From JADJPF01 sp964492845 (GTDB lineage Bacteria; Acidobacteriota; Blastocatellia; Chloracidobacteriales; JADJPF01): 64,000 nt of DNA. This document shows positions 7,597 to 15,712 of the stretch, in pieces. The stretch's first letter is position 1. Each line of letters opens with the position of its first letter. Position numbers and translations under genes: made by a program. The notes beneath the pieces are model-generated. The model worked only from the letters and a program-made list of their open reading frames with translations. It had not been told where the DNA came from and made no database searches. The DNA is taken from the NCBI GenBank assembly GCA_964492845.1, contig CAZBMZ010000015.1, positions 70,750 to 134,749 of the forward strand, given 5' to 3'.

Positions 7597-8733
7597 TTAT
7601 TCTACCCAATCAGCAACAAAAACATTAGTTTCGCCTCTTGCTTTAGCGTTGCGATTTGATGCCCAAACTAGCTTTTTACCATCTGGGCTAAACATTGGAA
7701 AACCATCAAAGCCAGGTGAATAAGTAATGCGTTTCATATTGGTGCCGTCTTCAGCACTAACAACAAATAAATCAAAATTACGCGCTTTAGGGTCTAAATC
7801 CGCATGGTTTGAGGAAAAAATAACCCTTTGTCCATCAGGGGTAAAGAATGGACAGAAGTTTGCTTTGCCAATGGTGGTTAACTGGCGTTTTTCGCTTCCA
7901 TCAGCATTCATAATAAAGATTTCCATTTTGCTAGGTTTTACTAGATTTTTCTTCAGTAAATCTTGATATTGTGTGAGTTCATCGCCGGTTGGATGATAGG
8001 CACGATAAACTAGCTGTTTTCCATCTGGAGAAAAGAACGCACCGCCATCATAGCCAGGATCATCGGTTAGTCTTTTAACATTTGACCCATCGGCATCCAT
8101 TACGTAAAGATCTAAATCTCCATCTCTAGTTGAGGTAAAGACTATTTTTTTACCATCAGGAGAAATAGTAGCCTCAGCATCATAGCCCGAAGATTTAGCT
8201 AAAGTTTTTAGGTCTGAGCCATCAGGATTTGCAACATAAATATCATAATCAGGATTTATAGGCCAAACATAACCTTGGGAAAAGTCTGGTGGAGGTGGAC
8301 AGTCAGCCTTTGCAGCGTGTGTTGAAGCAAAAATAATTTTCTTGCCATCAGGAAAGAAATAAGAACAAGTTGTTCGTCCTTTTCCTGTACTAACTAATTT
8401 CATTTCCTTGCTGTCTTCAACATTGACTGTAAAAATTTGGTCACATTTATAATCGCCGTGTGTGGATTGTAAAATTAGCTGTTTGCCATCTCCACTCCAA
8501 TAAGCTTCAGCATTTTCACCGCCGAAAGTAAGTTGTTTAATATTAGCTAAATGTGTTTCTTCAACATAAGTTAAGCCGCCTTCAGGCGGTTGGCCGTTTG
8601 TTGCTGTAGGGCTTGGTGTTGAGTCAGGTGCTGGGGTGTTGCCCGCAGTTCTGTTTGGCTCTGTTTGATTACAAGCAACTGCAATAAAGGCAAATATCGC
8701 AAATAAAGCAAATAATAGTAAGTTTTTCTTCAT
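7597..8733 (-). CDS. PD40/TolB-type beta-propeller lipoprotein
   Basis: The protein has a lipoprotein signal (hydrophobic stretch ending in VAC, Cys about residue 21). A Pro/Thr-rich linker follows, then at least five PD40 (WD40-like) blades with repeated SPDGKKIVF, FFPDGKKIIFAS, FSPDGKQLVYR and FSPDGKKLVWAS motifs. Such propellers are periplasmic binding or scaffold domains, as in TolB. At 378 residues it is a single propeller without the TolB N-terminal domain. Partner and ligand are unknown. The tandem palindromic repeat abuts its 3' end. Confidence 0.8.
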   Translation of the reverse strand: MKKNLLLFALFAIFAFIAVACNQTEPNRTAGNTPAPDSTPSPTATNGQPPEGGLTYVEETHLANIKQLTFGGENAEAYWSGDGKQLILQSTHGDYKCDQIFTVNVEDSKEMKLVSTGKGRTTCSYFFPDGKKIIFASTHAAKADCPPPPDFSQGYVWPINPDYDIYVANPDGSDLKTLAKSSGYDAEATISPDGKKIVFTSTRDGDLDLYVMDADGSNVKRLTDDPGYDGGAFFSPDGKQLVYRAYHPTGDELTQYQDLLKKNLVKPSKMEIFIMNADGSEKRQLTTIGKANFCPFFTPDGQRVIFSSNHADLDPKARNFDLFVVSAEDGTNMKRITYSPGFDGFPMFSPDGKKLVWASNRNAKARGETNVFVADWVE

Positions 8734-8773
8734 AAAACCTCAGTATAAGATTTTTAGGGTTAAATAATGACGA

Positions 8774-8820
8774 AACCCAATAATAATTATTTTTGGCAGG
8801 CTAATAATTATTATTGGGTT
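8774..8820. terminator. AT-rich inverted repeat
   Basis: Exact 17-base arms (8774-8790 and 8804-8820) with a 13-base loop lie between the FmdB gene and the PD40 gene. It could form an intergenic terminator-like hairpin. It is AT-rich, so its strength as a terminator is uncertain. Confidence 0.5.
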
Positions 8821-8849
8821 TTAATTTTAATTAAACAAGTTTTACCAGC

Positions 8850-8879
8850 AAAATAGCCTAGAGATCTCTAGGCTATTTT
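8850..8879 (-). terminator. Perfect 30-base palindrome, terminator of the FmdB gene
   Basis: The arms 8850-8864 and 8865-8879 are exact complements centred on GATC. The stem has A/T-rich outer ends and a GC-rich middle (GCCTAGAG). It lies 43 bases beyond the FmdB stop codon on the minus strand and looks like a bidirectional rho-independent terminator. Confidence 0.65.
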
Positions 8880-8921
8880 AATTTCCAAATAAAATTATCA
8901 AAATTCTATAGTTTTTCTTGG

Positions 8922-9221
8922 TTAATTGTCGGTGCTAGTTGCACATGCTCCGGCTCCGCATCCGCCACCAGTTGCTGCACAAGGTGTTTCCGCCTTGGTT
9001 TCCGCCTTGGTTTCGGTTTTTGGTTCAGCCTTGCTACTAGTTTTCTTTGAGTAGTCAGTTAAATACCAGCCAGAACCTTTTAATGAAAAGCTGGATTGAG
9101 AAAGCAATTTATTTAGTTTGCCCTCGCATCTTTCACAGCTTGTTAATGGAGCATCAGAAAATTTTTGAATTTTCTCGATTATTACACCGCATTTTTCGCA
9201 TTGATATTCGTAAATCGGCAT
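8922..9221 (-). CDS. FmdB-family zinc ribbon protein with Cys/Gly-rich tail
   Basis: A 99-residue protein that begins MPIYEYQCEKCG, the FmdB signature, with a second Cys pair in SCERCEG, together a zinc ribbon. The middle has the family segment SFSLKGSGWYLTDY. The tail holds a Lys/Glu/Thr repeat (ETKAETKAET, encoded by 12-base repeats) and a Cys/Gly-rich end (PCAATGGGCGAGACATS). AGGAGG seven bases before the ATG at 9221 fixes this start over an upstream TTG. The function of FmdB proteins is poorly known (putative regulatory, metal-binding); the tail could bind metal. Confidence 0.85.
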   Translation of the reverse strand: MPIYEYQCEKCGVIIEKIQKFSDAPLTSCERCEGKLNKLLSQSSFSLKGSGWYLTDYSKKTSSKAEPKTETKAETKAETPCAATGGGCGAGACATSTDN

Positions 9222-9351
9222 TGTCAAACCTCCTGAAAAGCCGAAAAATTGAAAAATTGATTTTTATAGTCAGATGCTCTTAATTTAGCATAAGCTTTCT
9301 ATTTATGTCAAAAGCCAAGGCTTATAGTTAGAATTACTTAATTTTTATTTA

Positions 9352-9921
9352 TTAGCTAAATTGCACTCTTGAGTAAGTGCGTTGCAAAGATAATCTACAA
9401 TTGATAAAAGCTAGCTCTATAAACTCATCTAAGTTGCTAAATGATTGACTTGTCCAAGTGTTGTCCGGCTGTCTAGTTAATAAAGTAGCAAATATTTGAT
9501 TTTGAGCAACTAATAAATAATACCTAAGAGTGTCAATTTGTTGGTATTCTCTAAACTTTCCTTCTTGATCAAAACTAGCCGTTGATCTCGACAATACTTC
9601 TACTATTAAAACAGGGTTAGTTAGGCTTTCTAAACCACTAATAATTTCGCAAGTTGCCTCACAAGCAACCACAACATCAGGATAGCGATATATCCTATTT
9701 AGCGTTTTGGTTCGCATATCATTAATAAGCGATTCGCAACTAGTTCCCTCAAGCTGTTGAGCTAATTGGAGGTTAATAGCATTTGCTATACGGTTATGAC
9801 GAAGACTTGCACCAGACATAGCAAATATTTCACCATAAACATATTCATGTCTAATATCTGAATTTTTTTCTATTTCAAAATATTCTTCTATTGAGTAAAG
9901 CCTTTTAGGGTTTCTAGCCAT
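9352..9921 (-). CDS. Uma2-family (DUF820) endonuclease-like protein
   Basis: A 189-residue member of the Uma2 family, which has a PD-(D/E)XK nuclease fold. Visible elements are YSIEEYFEIE at the start, HEYVYGEIFAMSGAS, the acidic YPDVVVACE and the PVLIVEVLSRST strand, which carry the candidate catalytic Asp and Glu. Such genes are common as many paralogues in cyanobacteria and related genomes, and their biological role is not established. It is one of three in this window, apparently monocistronic. Confidence 0.8.
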   Translation of the reverse strand: MARNPKRLYSIEEYFEIEKNSDIRHEYVYGEIFAMSGASLRHNRIANAINLQLAQQLEGTSCESLINDMRTKTLNRIYRYPDVVVACEATCEIISGLESLTNPVLIVEVLSRSTASFDQEGKFREYQQIDTLRYYLLVAQNQIFATLLTRQPDNTWTSQSFSNLDEFIELAFINCRLSLQRTYSRVQFS

Positions 9922-9981
9922 TGGTTTTTCCTAGTTTTTGGTTGTTATTTTAACAGCAGAGAAGTATTTTGTATTCTAAAA

Positions 9982-10017
9982 AAGCCAGTATCTACTAACT
10001 TTAGTAGGTACTGGCTT
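9982..10017 (-). terminator. Terminator of the E1 dehydrogenase gene
   Basis: A 16-base stem with one G-T pair (9982-9997 and 10002-10017) and a 4-base loop is followed on the minus strand by a T run. It lies 56 bases past the stop codon of the dehydrogenase gene. Confidence 0.8.
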
Positions 10018-10072
10018 AGTTGCAATCTGTAGCTTCTTTAGTTTTATATGCCTAGGGTTTTAGCCTATGCTA

Positions 10073-12190
10073 CTAATATCTATAAAGCTCATTTATTGCC
10101 TTGGCTATATCGCTAATTTGAGGCAAGATTCTTTCTTCTAGCTCTGGAGCATAAGCAACAAAGGTGTCCATTGCTGCTACTCTCATTACTGGCCCATCTA
10201 AATATTCAAAGAGTTCTGAGCCTATTCTAGCCGCAATTTCAGCCCCATAACCCCAAGACAAACAATCTTCGTGGATAACCAAAACTTTATTGGTTTTCTT
10301 TACAGACGCTTCAATTGCAGGCCAATCATATGGGCTAAGTGTACGTAGATCAATAATTTCTACTTCAATACCTCGCTCTGCTGCTTCACGTGAAGCTACA
10401 ACAGAATGCTGCACATTTGCACCATAAGTAATAATAGTTAAGTCTCGACCTTCTCTAACTGTACGAGCTTTTCCAAATGGAATCATATAGTTAGGGCCGG
10501 GATATTCCGATTTATTATAAGTTTGACGATAAAGATGCTTATGCTCTAAGAATAAAACTGGATCGTCCGATCTAATTGCTGTGCGAAGTAGTCCATTAGC
10601 GTCTAATGCGTTAGAAGGAAATACTACTCTTAAACCTGGAATATGGGTAAAAGTTGTTTCTCCACATTGACTGTGATAAACCGCACCACCTTTTAAGTAA
10701 CCGCCAATCGGGACGCGAAGCACAGCAGAGCAGGAAAAAGCATTGTTAGAACGCCAGCGCAATACAGCCAATTCATTACGTATTTGCATCATAGCAGGCC
10801 AGATATAATCAAAAAACTGAATTTCAACAACAGGTTTTAGCCCACGTGTTGCCATTCCTATTGCACGACCAACAATGTTAGCTTCGGCTAGTGGTGAATT
10901 AAAAACCCTCATGCCACCGTAGCGACGTTGCAACCCTGCTGTCACCTTAAAGACTCCACCTTTGCCTTTAACTTGTTCTAAATACTCTTCTTTAGAACAA
11001 TCTGCAACATCTTCGCCAAAAACTACAATTCTTGGGTCTTTAGCCATTTCATCACGTAAGCAATAATTAATTAAATCTACTACTGTGCCGGGTGTTCCTC
11101 CTGCTAACTCTGCTGGGGTAGAAAATGCTTCCGAAGTTGGGTCAACATCTGGCGAGTAAACATAATTAGTTACAGTGTCTTTAGCTGGCTGAGGGCTGCT
11201 TAATGCCACGTCTGCGGCTTTGTTTACTTCATCATCAACGCTTTGTTTTAATTCTGTTAGCTCTTTTTCTGTAAGAATTTTTTCATCTAACAAAAATTGT
11301 GCAAATGTTTTTACTGGATCACGTTTTTCTTCTTCGCTACGTTCAGAAGGTGGTTTATAAAGCTTTTCTTCGTCGGATAATGAGTGGGAATAAGGTCTGA
11401 TTACATGAGCGTGTACTAGGGCTGGGCCTCGTCGCATACGGCAATAAGTTACTGCTTCTCTTAGAACTTGATAGCTTGCAATTGGGTCTGTTCCGTCTAC
11501 TTCCTTGATAAATAAATTAGGATAGCCAACTAACAATTTTGAAATGCTTCCGCCAGCAGTTTGTACTTCTTTTGGTACTGAAATAGCATAACCATTGTCT
11601 TCTACCAAATAAAGGACAGGCAATTTTAAGTTACAAGCTGTGTTTAGCGATTCAAAAAATTCTCCTTGGCTAGTTGTACCATCGCCAGTTGAAACATAAA
11701 TAACTTCATCTTGCTTAAACTGACTTGCACGATCAGCAAAATTGTCCTTAAAAGCACTGTAATAGCGTCCTGCTTCAGCACAACCAACAGCTTGAAGAAA
11801 CTGTGTCCCGGTAGGGCTAGACTTAGACACCATATTTAAGTCTTTATGTCCCCAATGTGAAGGCATTTGACGACCACCAGAGCTAGGATCATCTGCTGCT
11901 CCAACAGCGGATAACAACATTTCTGTTGCTGTCATTCCTAGTTGTAGAGCCAAAGCACGATCTCGATAATAGGCATAAAACCAATCATAACCAGGTTTTA
12001 AGACTAGTCCAGCGGCTACAAGTATTGCTTCATGGCCTGCACCGCTAATTTGAAAAAATATTTTGTTTTGGCTCTTTAATTGTATTTCTTTATCATCAAG
12101 ACGACGCGAAAGATAAATATTTCTATAAATGCCAATAAGGGTTTGACGATCCAACCCAGCGTATTTTGAAAGGGCGACTTCTGCGCTCAT
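10073..12190 (-). CDS. 2-oxoacid dehydrogenase E1, alpha-beta fusion (branched-chain or pyruvate type)
   Basis: This is a thiamine diphosphate-dependent decarboxylating E1 component with both subunits in one chain of 705 residues. The alpha half (about 1-340) carries the ThDP motif GDGTTSQGEFFES ending in VEDNGYAIS. The beta half (about 365-705) starts VVFGEDVADCSKEEY and carries GGMRVFNSPLAEANIVG and a transketolase C-terminal domain. The E1p/E1-branched-chain class cannot be separated by eye; branched-chain 2-oxoacid is my preference because such fusions are often so annotated. No E2/E3 genes lie nearby, so these are supplied elsewhere. GGAGG precedes the ATG. Confidence 0.88.
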   Translation of the reverse strand: MSAEVALSKYAGLDRQTLIGIYRNIYLSRRLDDKEIQLKSQNKIFFQISGAGHEAILVAAGLVLKPGYDWFYAYYRDRALALQLGMTATEMLLSAVGAADDPSSGGRQMPSHWGHKDLNMVSKSSPTGTQFLQAVGCAEAGRYYSAFKDNFADRASQFKQDEVIYVSTGDGTTSQGEFFESLNTACNLKLPVLYLVEDNGYAISVPKEVQTAGGSISKLLVGYPNLFIKEVDGTDPIASYQVLREAVTYCRMRRGPALVHAHVIRPYSHSLSDEEKLYKPPSERSEEEKRDPVKTFAQFLLDEKILTEKELTELKQSVDDEVNKAADVALSSPQPAKDTVTNYVYSPDVDPTSEAFSTPAELAGGTPGTVVDLINYCLRDEMAKDPRIVVFGEDVADCSKEEYLEQVKGKGGVFKVTAGLQRRYGGMRVFNSPLAEANIVGRAIGMATRGLKPVVEIQFFDYIWPAMMQIRNELAVLRWRSNNAFSCSAVLRVPIGGYLKGGAVYHSQCGETTFTHIPGLRVVFPSNALDANGLLRTAIRSDDPVLFLEHKHLYRQTYNKSEYPGPNYMIPFGKARTVREGRDLTIITYGANVQHSVVASREAAERGIEVEIIDLRTLSPYDWPAIEASVKKTNKVLVIHEDCLSWGYGAEIAARIGSELFEYLDGPVMRVAAMDTFVAYAPELEERILPQISDIAKAINELYRY

Positions 12191-12507
12191 TTATTCCTCC
12201 AACGCTACTTAATTATTGTAGTTAAATGTAGTTAAAAAAAAGCTAATAAGCTAATAATAGGTGCAACTGCCAACAATAACACCTATAGCGACACTTGTTC
12301 AAGTCTTTAACCCAAAAGTCAAAAGCAAATCCGTTCTTTAAGCCCTAACAGTGCTTTGTTGTTAGGCTTTAGAAGTTTGGCTTGAACCAATCCTTAATAA
12401 AATACATAATAACCCCTCTTAAATAGACGACTTTAACCCTATTAAAACTAATAGCGTAATATTTATTATTTTTAAGGTTCTAAATCTCAATAACAAAGGC
12501 TAGAACA
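12191..12507. other. Intergenic leader region between E1 and hsdM
   Basis: No gene is seen in these 317 bases. There are two weak inverted repeats: ATAGGTG with CACCTAT near 12257-12286, and nested arms GTTCAAG/CTTGAAC (12297-12303 and 12381-12387) around a CTAACA/TGTTAG hairpin at about 12345-12365. They could be a terminator or structured leader; no known RNA family is recognised. Confidence 0.4.
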
Positions 12508-14124
12508 ATGGAAAATCAACCTTCTTTATTTGATAGTTTCACCGAATTAAAACCACAAGAAACCAAGGCTAAAAATAACTTAGCCGACTTGGAAAAAAAG
12601 CTTTGGAGCCTTGCCGATCAACTTCGCGCTAACTCTAATCTAAAATCTGCTGAATATTCTATTCCTGTGCTAGGGCTAATTTTTCTTAAGTATGCAGACT
12701 ATAAATTTTCTAAAGTTGAAAAAGAATTAGCTGGTAAAACTAGCGGTAGACGGCAAATAGGCAAGACTGATTATCAAGCTCGCGGCGTTTTATATCTGCC
12801 AGCAGAAGCACGATTTTCTAAGCTGATGGAACTATCCGAAGACCGCGACATTGCTTTAGCCATTAATCAAGCAATGAAATATATTGAAGCGGAAAATGAA
12901 GACCTTAAAGGCGTTTTACCTCAAAACTATGCAATTTTAGAAAAAAGCACAATTTTAGAACTCCTAAAACTAATAAATTCCATCCCAACAGATATTGAGG
13001 GAGACGCTTTTGGCAAAATTTATGAGTATTTTCTAGGCAGTTTTGCTATGTCTGAAGGTCAAAAAGGTGGAGAGTTTTTCACTCCTACATCAATAGTAAA
13101 GCTAATTGTAGAAATCATAGAACCTTTTCATGGCAAAATCCTTGATCCTGCTTGCGGTTCAGGCGGCATGTTTGTCCAAAGCGCACATTTTGTTGAAAAC
13201 CATAAAAAAGACCCTAATGCAGAGATTTCTATTTATGGACAAGAAAAAGTTGGTGAAACTGTTAGGTTGTGCAAGATGAACTTAGCTGTTCATGGGCTTT
13301 CTGGCGATATTAAAGAAGCAATTAGCTACTATGACGACCCACACAAAGCTATCGGCCAATTTGATTTTGTAATGGCTAACCCTCCATTTAATGTTAATTC
13401 TGTAGACAAAACCAAGCTCAAAGATGACAACAAACGTTTTCCTTTAGGCATGCCTAGCGTAGACAATGCCAACTATCTTTGGATACAAATCTTTTACAGT
13501 GCCTTAAATGAACGGGGCCGAGCCGGTTTTGTAATGGCTAATTCTGCGTCTGATGCTCGTAGCACTGAAGCTACACTTAGGCAAAAGCTAGTAGAAGCTA
13601 GCGCGGTTGATGTAATGGTGTCAGTTGGCCCTAATTTCTTTTACACGGTTACTTTGCCTTGTACGCTTTGGTTTTTAGATAAAGGCAAGCGCGACACTGC
13701 ACGCAAAGACAAAGTGTTATTTATTGATGCACGAGCAATTTATAAGCAGATTGACCGCGCCCATCGGGAATTTACTGATGAACAAGTAGAATTTCTAGCA
13801 AACATTGTCCGACTGTATCGAGGCGAAGAAATCGAAAACTTTCAAAACACTAAGGAAATAATAGCAGAAAAATTTCCTAACAATTCCTATGTAGATATTG
13901 CAGGGCTTTGCAAAGTAGCAACCATTGACGAAATTGCGGCGCAAGGTTGGAGCTTAAACCCTGGGCGTTATGTAGGAGTAACAGAAAAAAGCACAGAAGA
14001 TTTTGATTTTAAGGCACGACTTACAGAGTTAAACGAAGAGCTAGAAAGCCTTAACCTAGAAGCACATGAGCTAGAAACGCAAATAGCAGACAACATTAGC
14101 AAATTGTTAGAACAACTGGAATAA
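12508..14124 (+). CDS. hsdM: Type I restriction-modification DNA methyltransferase (M subunit), system 1
   Basis: This N6-adenine methyltransferase modifies the recognition site chosen by the S subunit and is required in the restriction complex. The N-terminal HsdM helical domain is seen in LEKKLWSLADQLRANS and LGLIFLKYADYKF. The AdoMet-binding motif I DPACGSGGMFVQS starts near residue 213, and the catalytic NPPF motif (MANPPFNV) near 291. A C-terminal coiled coil (residues 500-538) fits contact with HsdS. The 538-residue length is normal. The usual next gene, hsdS, is displaced by 1.6 kb of xisHI, hicAB and DUF2281 genes. Confidence 0.93.
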   Translation: MENQPSLFDSFTELKPQETKAKNNLADLEKKLWSLADQLRANSNLKSAEYSIPVLGLIFLKYADYKFSKVEKELAGKTSGRRQIGKTDYQARGVLYLPAEARFSKLMELSEDRDIALAINQAMKYIEAENEDLKGVLPQNYAILEKSTILELLKLINSIPTDIEGDAFGKIYEYFLGSFAMSEGQKGGEFFTPTSIVKLIVEIIEPFHGKILDPACGSGGMFVQSAHFVENHKKDPNAEISIYGQEKVGETVRLCKMNLAVHGLSGDIKEAISYYDDPHKAIGQFDFVMANPPFNVNSVDKTKLKDDNKRFPLGMPSVDNANYLWIQIFYSALNERGRAGFVMANSASDARSTEATLRQKLVEASAVDVMVSVGPNFFYTVTLPCTLWFLDKGKRDTARKDKVLFIDARAIYKQIDRAHREFTDEQVEFLANIVRLYRGEEIENFQNTKEIIAEKFPNNSYVDIAGLCKVATIDEIAAQGWSLNPGRYVGVTEKSTEDFDFKARLTELNEELESLNLEAHELETQIADNISKLLEQLE

Positions 14125-14146
14125 TAGATAAAACGTAGGAGGAATT

Positions 14147-14563
14147 ATGCCACAGTTTGATTTTTATCATGAAACTGTAAAAAATGCTTTAATCAAAGAT
14201 GGTTGGACAATTACACATGATCCTTTTTTTATAAGATACAAAGGTATAAGTTTGTACGCAGATTTAGGGGCGGAAAAGACAATTGCTGCTGAACGTGAAA
14301 AACAAAAAATAGTAGTTGAAGTTAAGGTGTTTGCTAGTGCATCTTTAATGACAGAATTAGAAAAGTCTGTTGGACAATACATAATTTATAGGAGATTTCT
14401 TCAATCAGATTTTCCTGAGTATGTTTTGTATTTGGCAATTGCTCAAGATATTTATAGAAGTTTTTTCTTAAAACCAGCAATTCAAGATATTATTAATGAT
14501 CAAAACATCAAGTTATTGGTTTTTGATCAAGAAAAAGAGGAGGTAATTTTATGGATAAACTAG
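14147..14563 (+). CDS. xisH: XisH family protein (putative nuclease fold)
   Basis: A 138-residue protein of the XisH family, named for the fdxN-element excision controlling factor of heterocyst-forming cyanobacteria. The core holds ISLYADLGAEKTIAAE followed by KIVVEVKVFA. This D...ExK pattern fits a PD-(D/E)XK-like nuclease, which the family is reported to resemble. AGGAGG four bases before the ATG gives a strong start. It overlaps xisI by 13 bases, so the two are one module. No recombinase or fdxN element is near, so a role in programmed excision is unlikely here. Function is unknown in this context. Confidence 0.85.
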   Translation: MPQFDFYHETVKNALIKDGWTITHDPFFIRYKGISLYADLGAEKTIAAEREKQKIVVEVKVFASASLMTELEKSVGQYIIYRRFLQSDFPEYVLYLAIAQDIYRSFFLKPAIQDIINDQNIKLLVFDQEKEEVILWIN

Positions 14564-14886
14564 AAAGATACCGAAAAATCTTAGAAGATGTTGTGATAAA
14601 ACATTCACAATACAAACCAGATAACAAAAATATTCAACTAATACCGATTTGTGATAGAGAGCATGAGCAATATCTTTTGGTAACTGTTGGCTGGAATAGA
14701 ATTGATAGGATTCATGACATTATCATTCATTTACAACTTAAAGATGGAAAAGTTTGGATTGAATGGGATGGGATAGAATACGGTGTAGCCCAAGATATAA
14801 TGGATGCAGGCATTCCCAAGGAAGATATTGTTTTAGCTTTTTATACGCCTGAGCATCGCAAACTAACAGATTTTGCTGTTGCGTAA
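14551..14886 (+). CDS. xisI: XisI family protein
   Basis: A 111-residue XisI-type protein. It has the family start DKLERYRKILEDVV, the middle strand HDIIIHLQLKDGKVWIEWDG, and the ending DIVLAFYTPEHRKLTDFAVA. It starts inside xisH with AGGAGG eight bases upstream of the ATG, so production is coupled. XisH/XisI pairs occur widely as neighbours in cyanobacteria and some other phyla. Coupled expression of a nuclease-like and a small partner protein would also fit a toxin-antitoxin arrangement, which is inference. Confidence 0.85.
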   Translation: MDKLERYRKILEDVVIKHSQYKPDNKNIQLIPICDREHEQYLLVTVGWNRIDRIHDIIIHLQLKDGKVWIEWDGIEYGVAQDIMDAGIPKEDIVLAFYTPEHRKLTDFAVA

Positions 14887-14924
14887 ATTAACTTAGTTTG
14901 AAAATTTCATAGAAAATAAAAACA

Positions 14925-15109
14925 ATGAAAGTTAAAGAAGTAATAAAAATACTTGAGTCAAGAGGTTGGCAACTTAGTAGAACACGAGGTAGCCACCGCC
15001 AATTTAAGCACACAGACAACCAAATGTTATTACTGTTAGTGGTTCGTTATCTGAAGAAATGAGGCCAGGAACACTTAACACTATACTAAAAAAGGCAGGT
15101 ATTAAATGA
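14925..15109 (+). pseudogene. hicA: Frameshifted hicA toxin gene
   Basis: The first frame reads MKVKEVIKILESRGWQLSR then TRGSHRQFKHTDNQ, a clear HicA N-terminus, but hits a stop at about 15060. In the frame shifted by one base the sequence resumes as NVITVSGSLSEEM and ends in PGTLNTILKKAGIK before the stop at 15107-15109. This is the HicA C-terminus, and it overlaps the hicB start as in an intact hicAB operon. One missing base near 15020-15025 explains both halves. HicA is an mRNA interferase with a dsRNA-binding fold; this copy should be inactive unless the base is a sequencing error. Confidence 0.85.
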
Positions 15110-15384
15110 AAGCTAAATATCTAGTAATTTTTGAAAAGGCAGAAAAAAACTACTCAGCTTACTTTCCACAAGTTGAAGGGTGTGCTGTAACAGGCAAAAC
15201 GCTTGATAAAACCAGACGTTTAGCCCAAGAAGCTTTGGAATTTCATCTTGAAGGCTTGCTAGAAAGCGGCTGCACAATACCAGAAGCCTTGCCAATAGAT
15301 TTAGATAAGCTATATCAAGATTTTCCTTTTGAATATGCTGGATATGTTGAAATAGACCTTGATTTTGAAGCAATTGCGGCATAG
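15106..15384 (+). CDS. hicB: HicB-family antitoxin
   Basis: A 92-residue HicB-type protein with the partial RNase H-like fold start KAKYLVIFEKAEKNYSAYFP, then VEGCAVTGKTLDKTRRLAQEA and the acidic IDLDKLYQDF stretch. It lacks a C-terminal DNA-binding domain, as in short HicB proteins. Its ATG overlaps the TGA of the broken hicA (ATGA). With the toxin frameshifted it is an orphan antitoxin here, which may still neutralise a HicA encoded elsewhere. Confidence 0.85.
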   Translation: MKAKYLVIFEKAEKNYSAYFPQVEGCAVTGKTLDKTRRLAQEALEFHLEGLLESGCTIPEALPIDLDKLYQDFPFEYAGYVEIDLDFEAIAA

Positions 15385-15487
15385 TTATAAGATATTTTGA
15401 TTATGTAAAAGAGAATGAATAAGTTACAGATGTTGCGTAAATTAACTTAACCAAAATAAATTAACAAAACATAGGAGAGAATCAACA

Positions 15488-15697
15488 ATGAATGAACAAT
15501 TATTGATTGAAAAAATCCGCCGGTTGCCTCCTGATAAACAACAGAAGGTTTTTGATTTTGTGGAAGTTATAGAACAAGAAACTAAACCTAAAAAACAACG
15601 CCGTGATTTAGAGGGTGCGCTTGCTCATTTAAATATTCACGTTAGCATAGAAGATATAAAAGAAATGCGAAAAGAAGCATGGAGAAATTTAAAGTAA
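15488..15697 (+). CDS. DUF2281-like small protein, putative antitoxin
   Basis: A 69-residue protein starting NEQLLIEKIRRLPPDKQQKV, followed by FDFVEVIEQE and a basic middle. This pattern is shared by DUF2281 and VapB-like proteins. GGAGAG before the ATG supports the start. Many relatives lie next to PIN toxins, but none is adjacent downstream here (hsdS follows). It may be a solitary remnant of a toxin-antitoxin pair or act with a partner elsewhere. Confidence 0.6.
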   Translation: MNEQLLIEKIRRLPPDKQQKVFDFVEVIEQETKPKKQRRDLEGALAHLNIHVSIEDIKEMRKEAWRNLK

Positions 15698-15712
15698 AGA
15701 AAAGTTTTGTTT

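Noticed and set aside
7378..7659. An open frame on the plus strand through the tandem repeat block
   Set aside because: It only translates the repeat unit (KKG-type repeats), crosses the sigma-54 promoter region and the antisense of a real gene end.
14147..14886. XisHI as evidence for an fdxN-like excising element here
   Set aside because: There is no site-specific recombinase (XisF-like) or split nif gene within the window.
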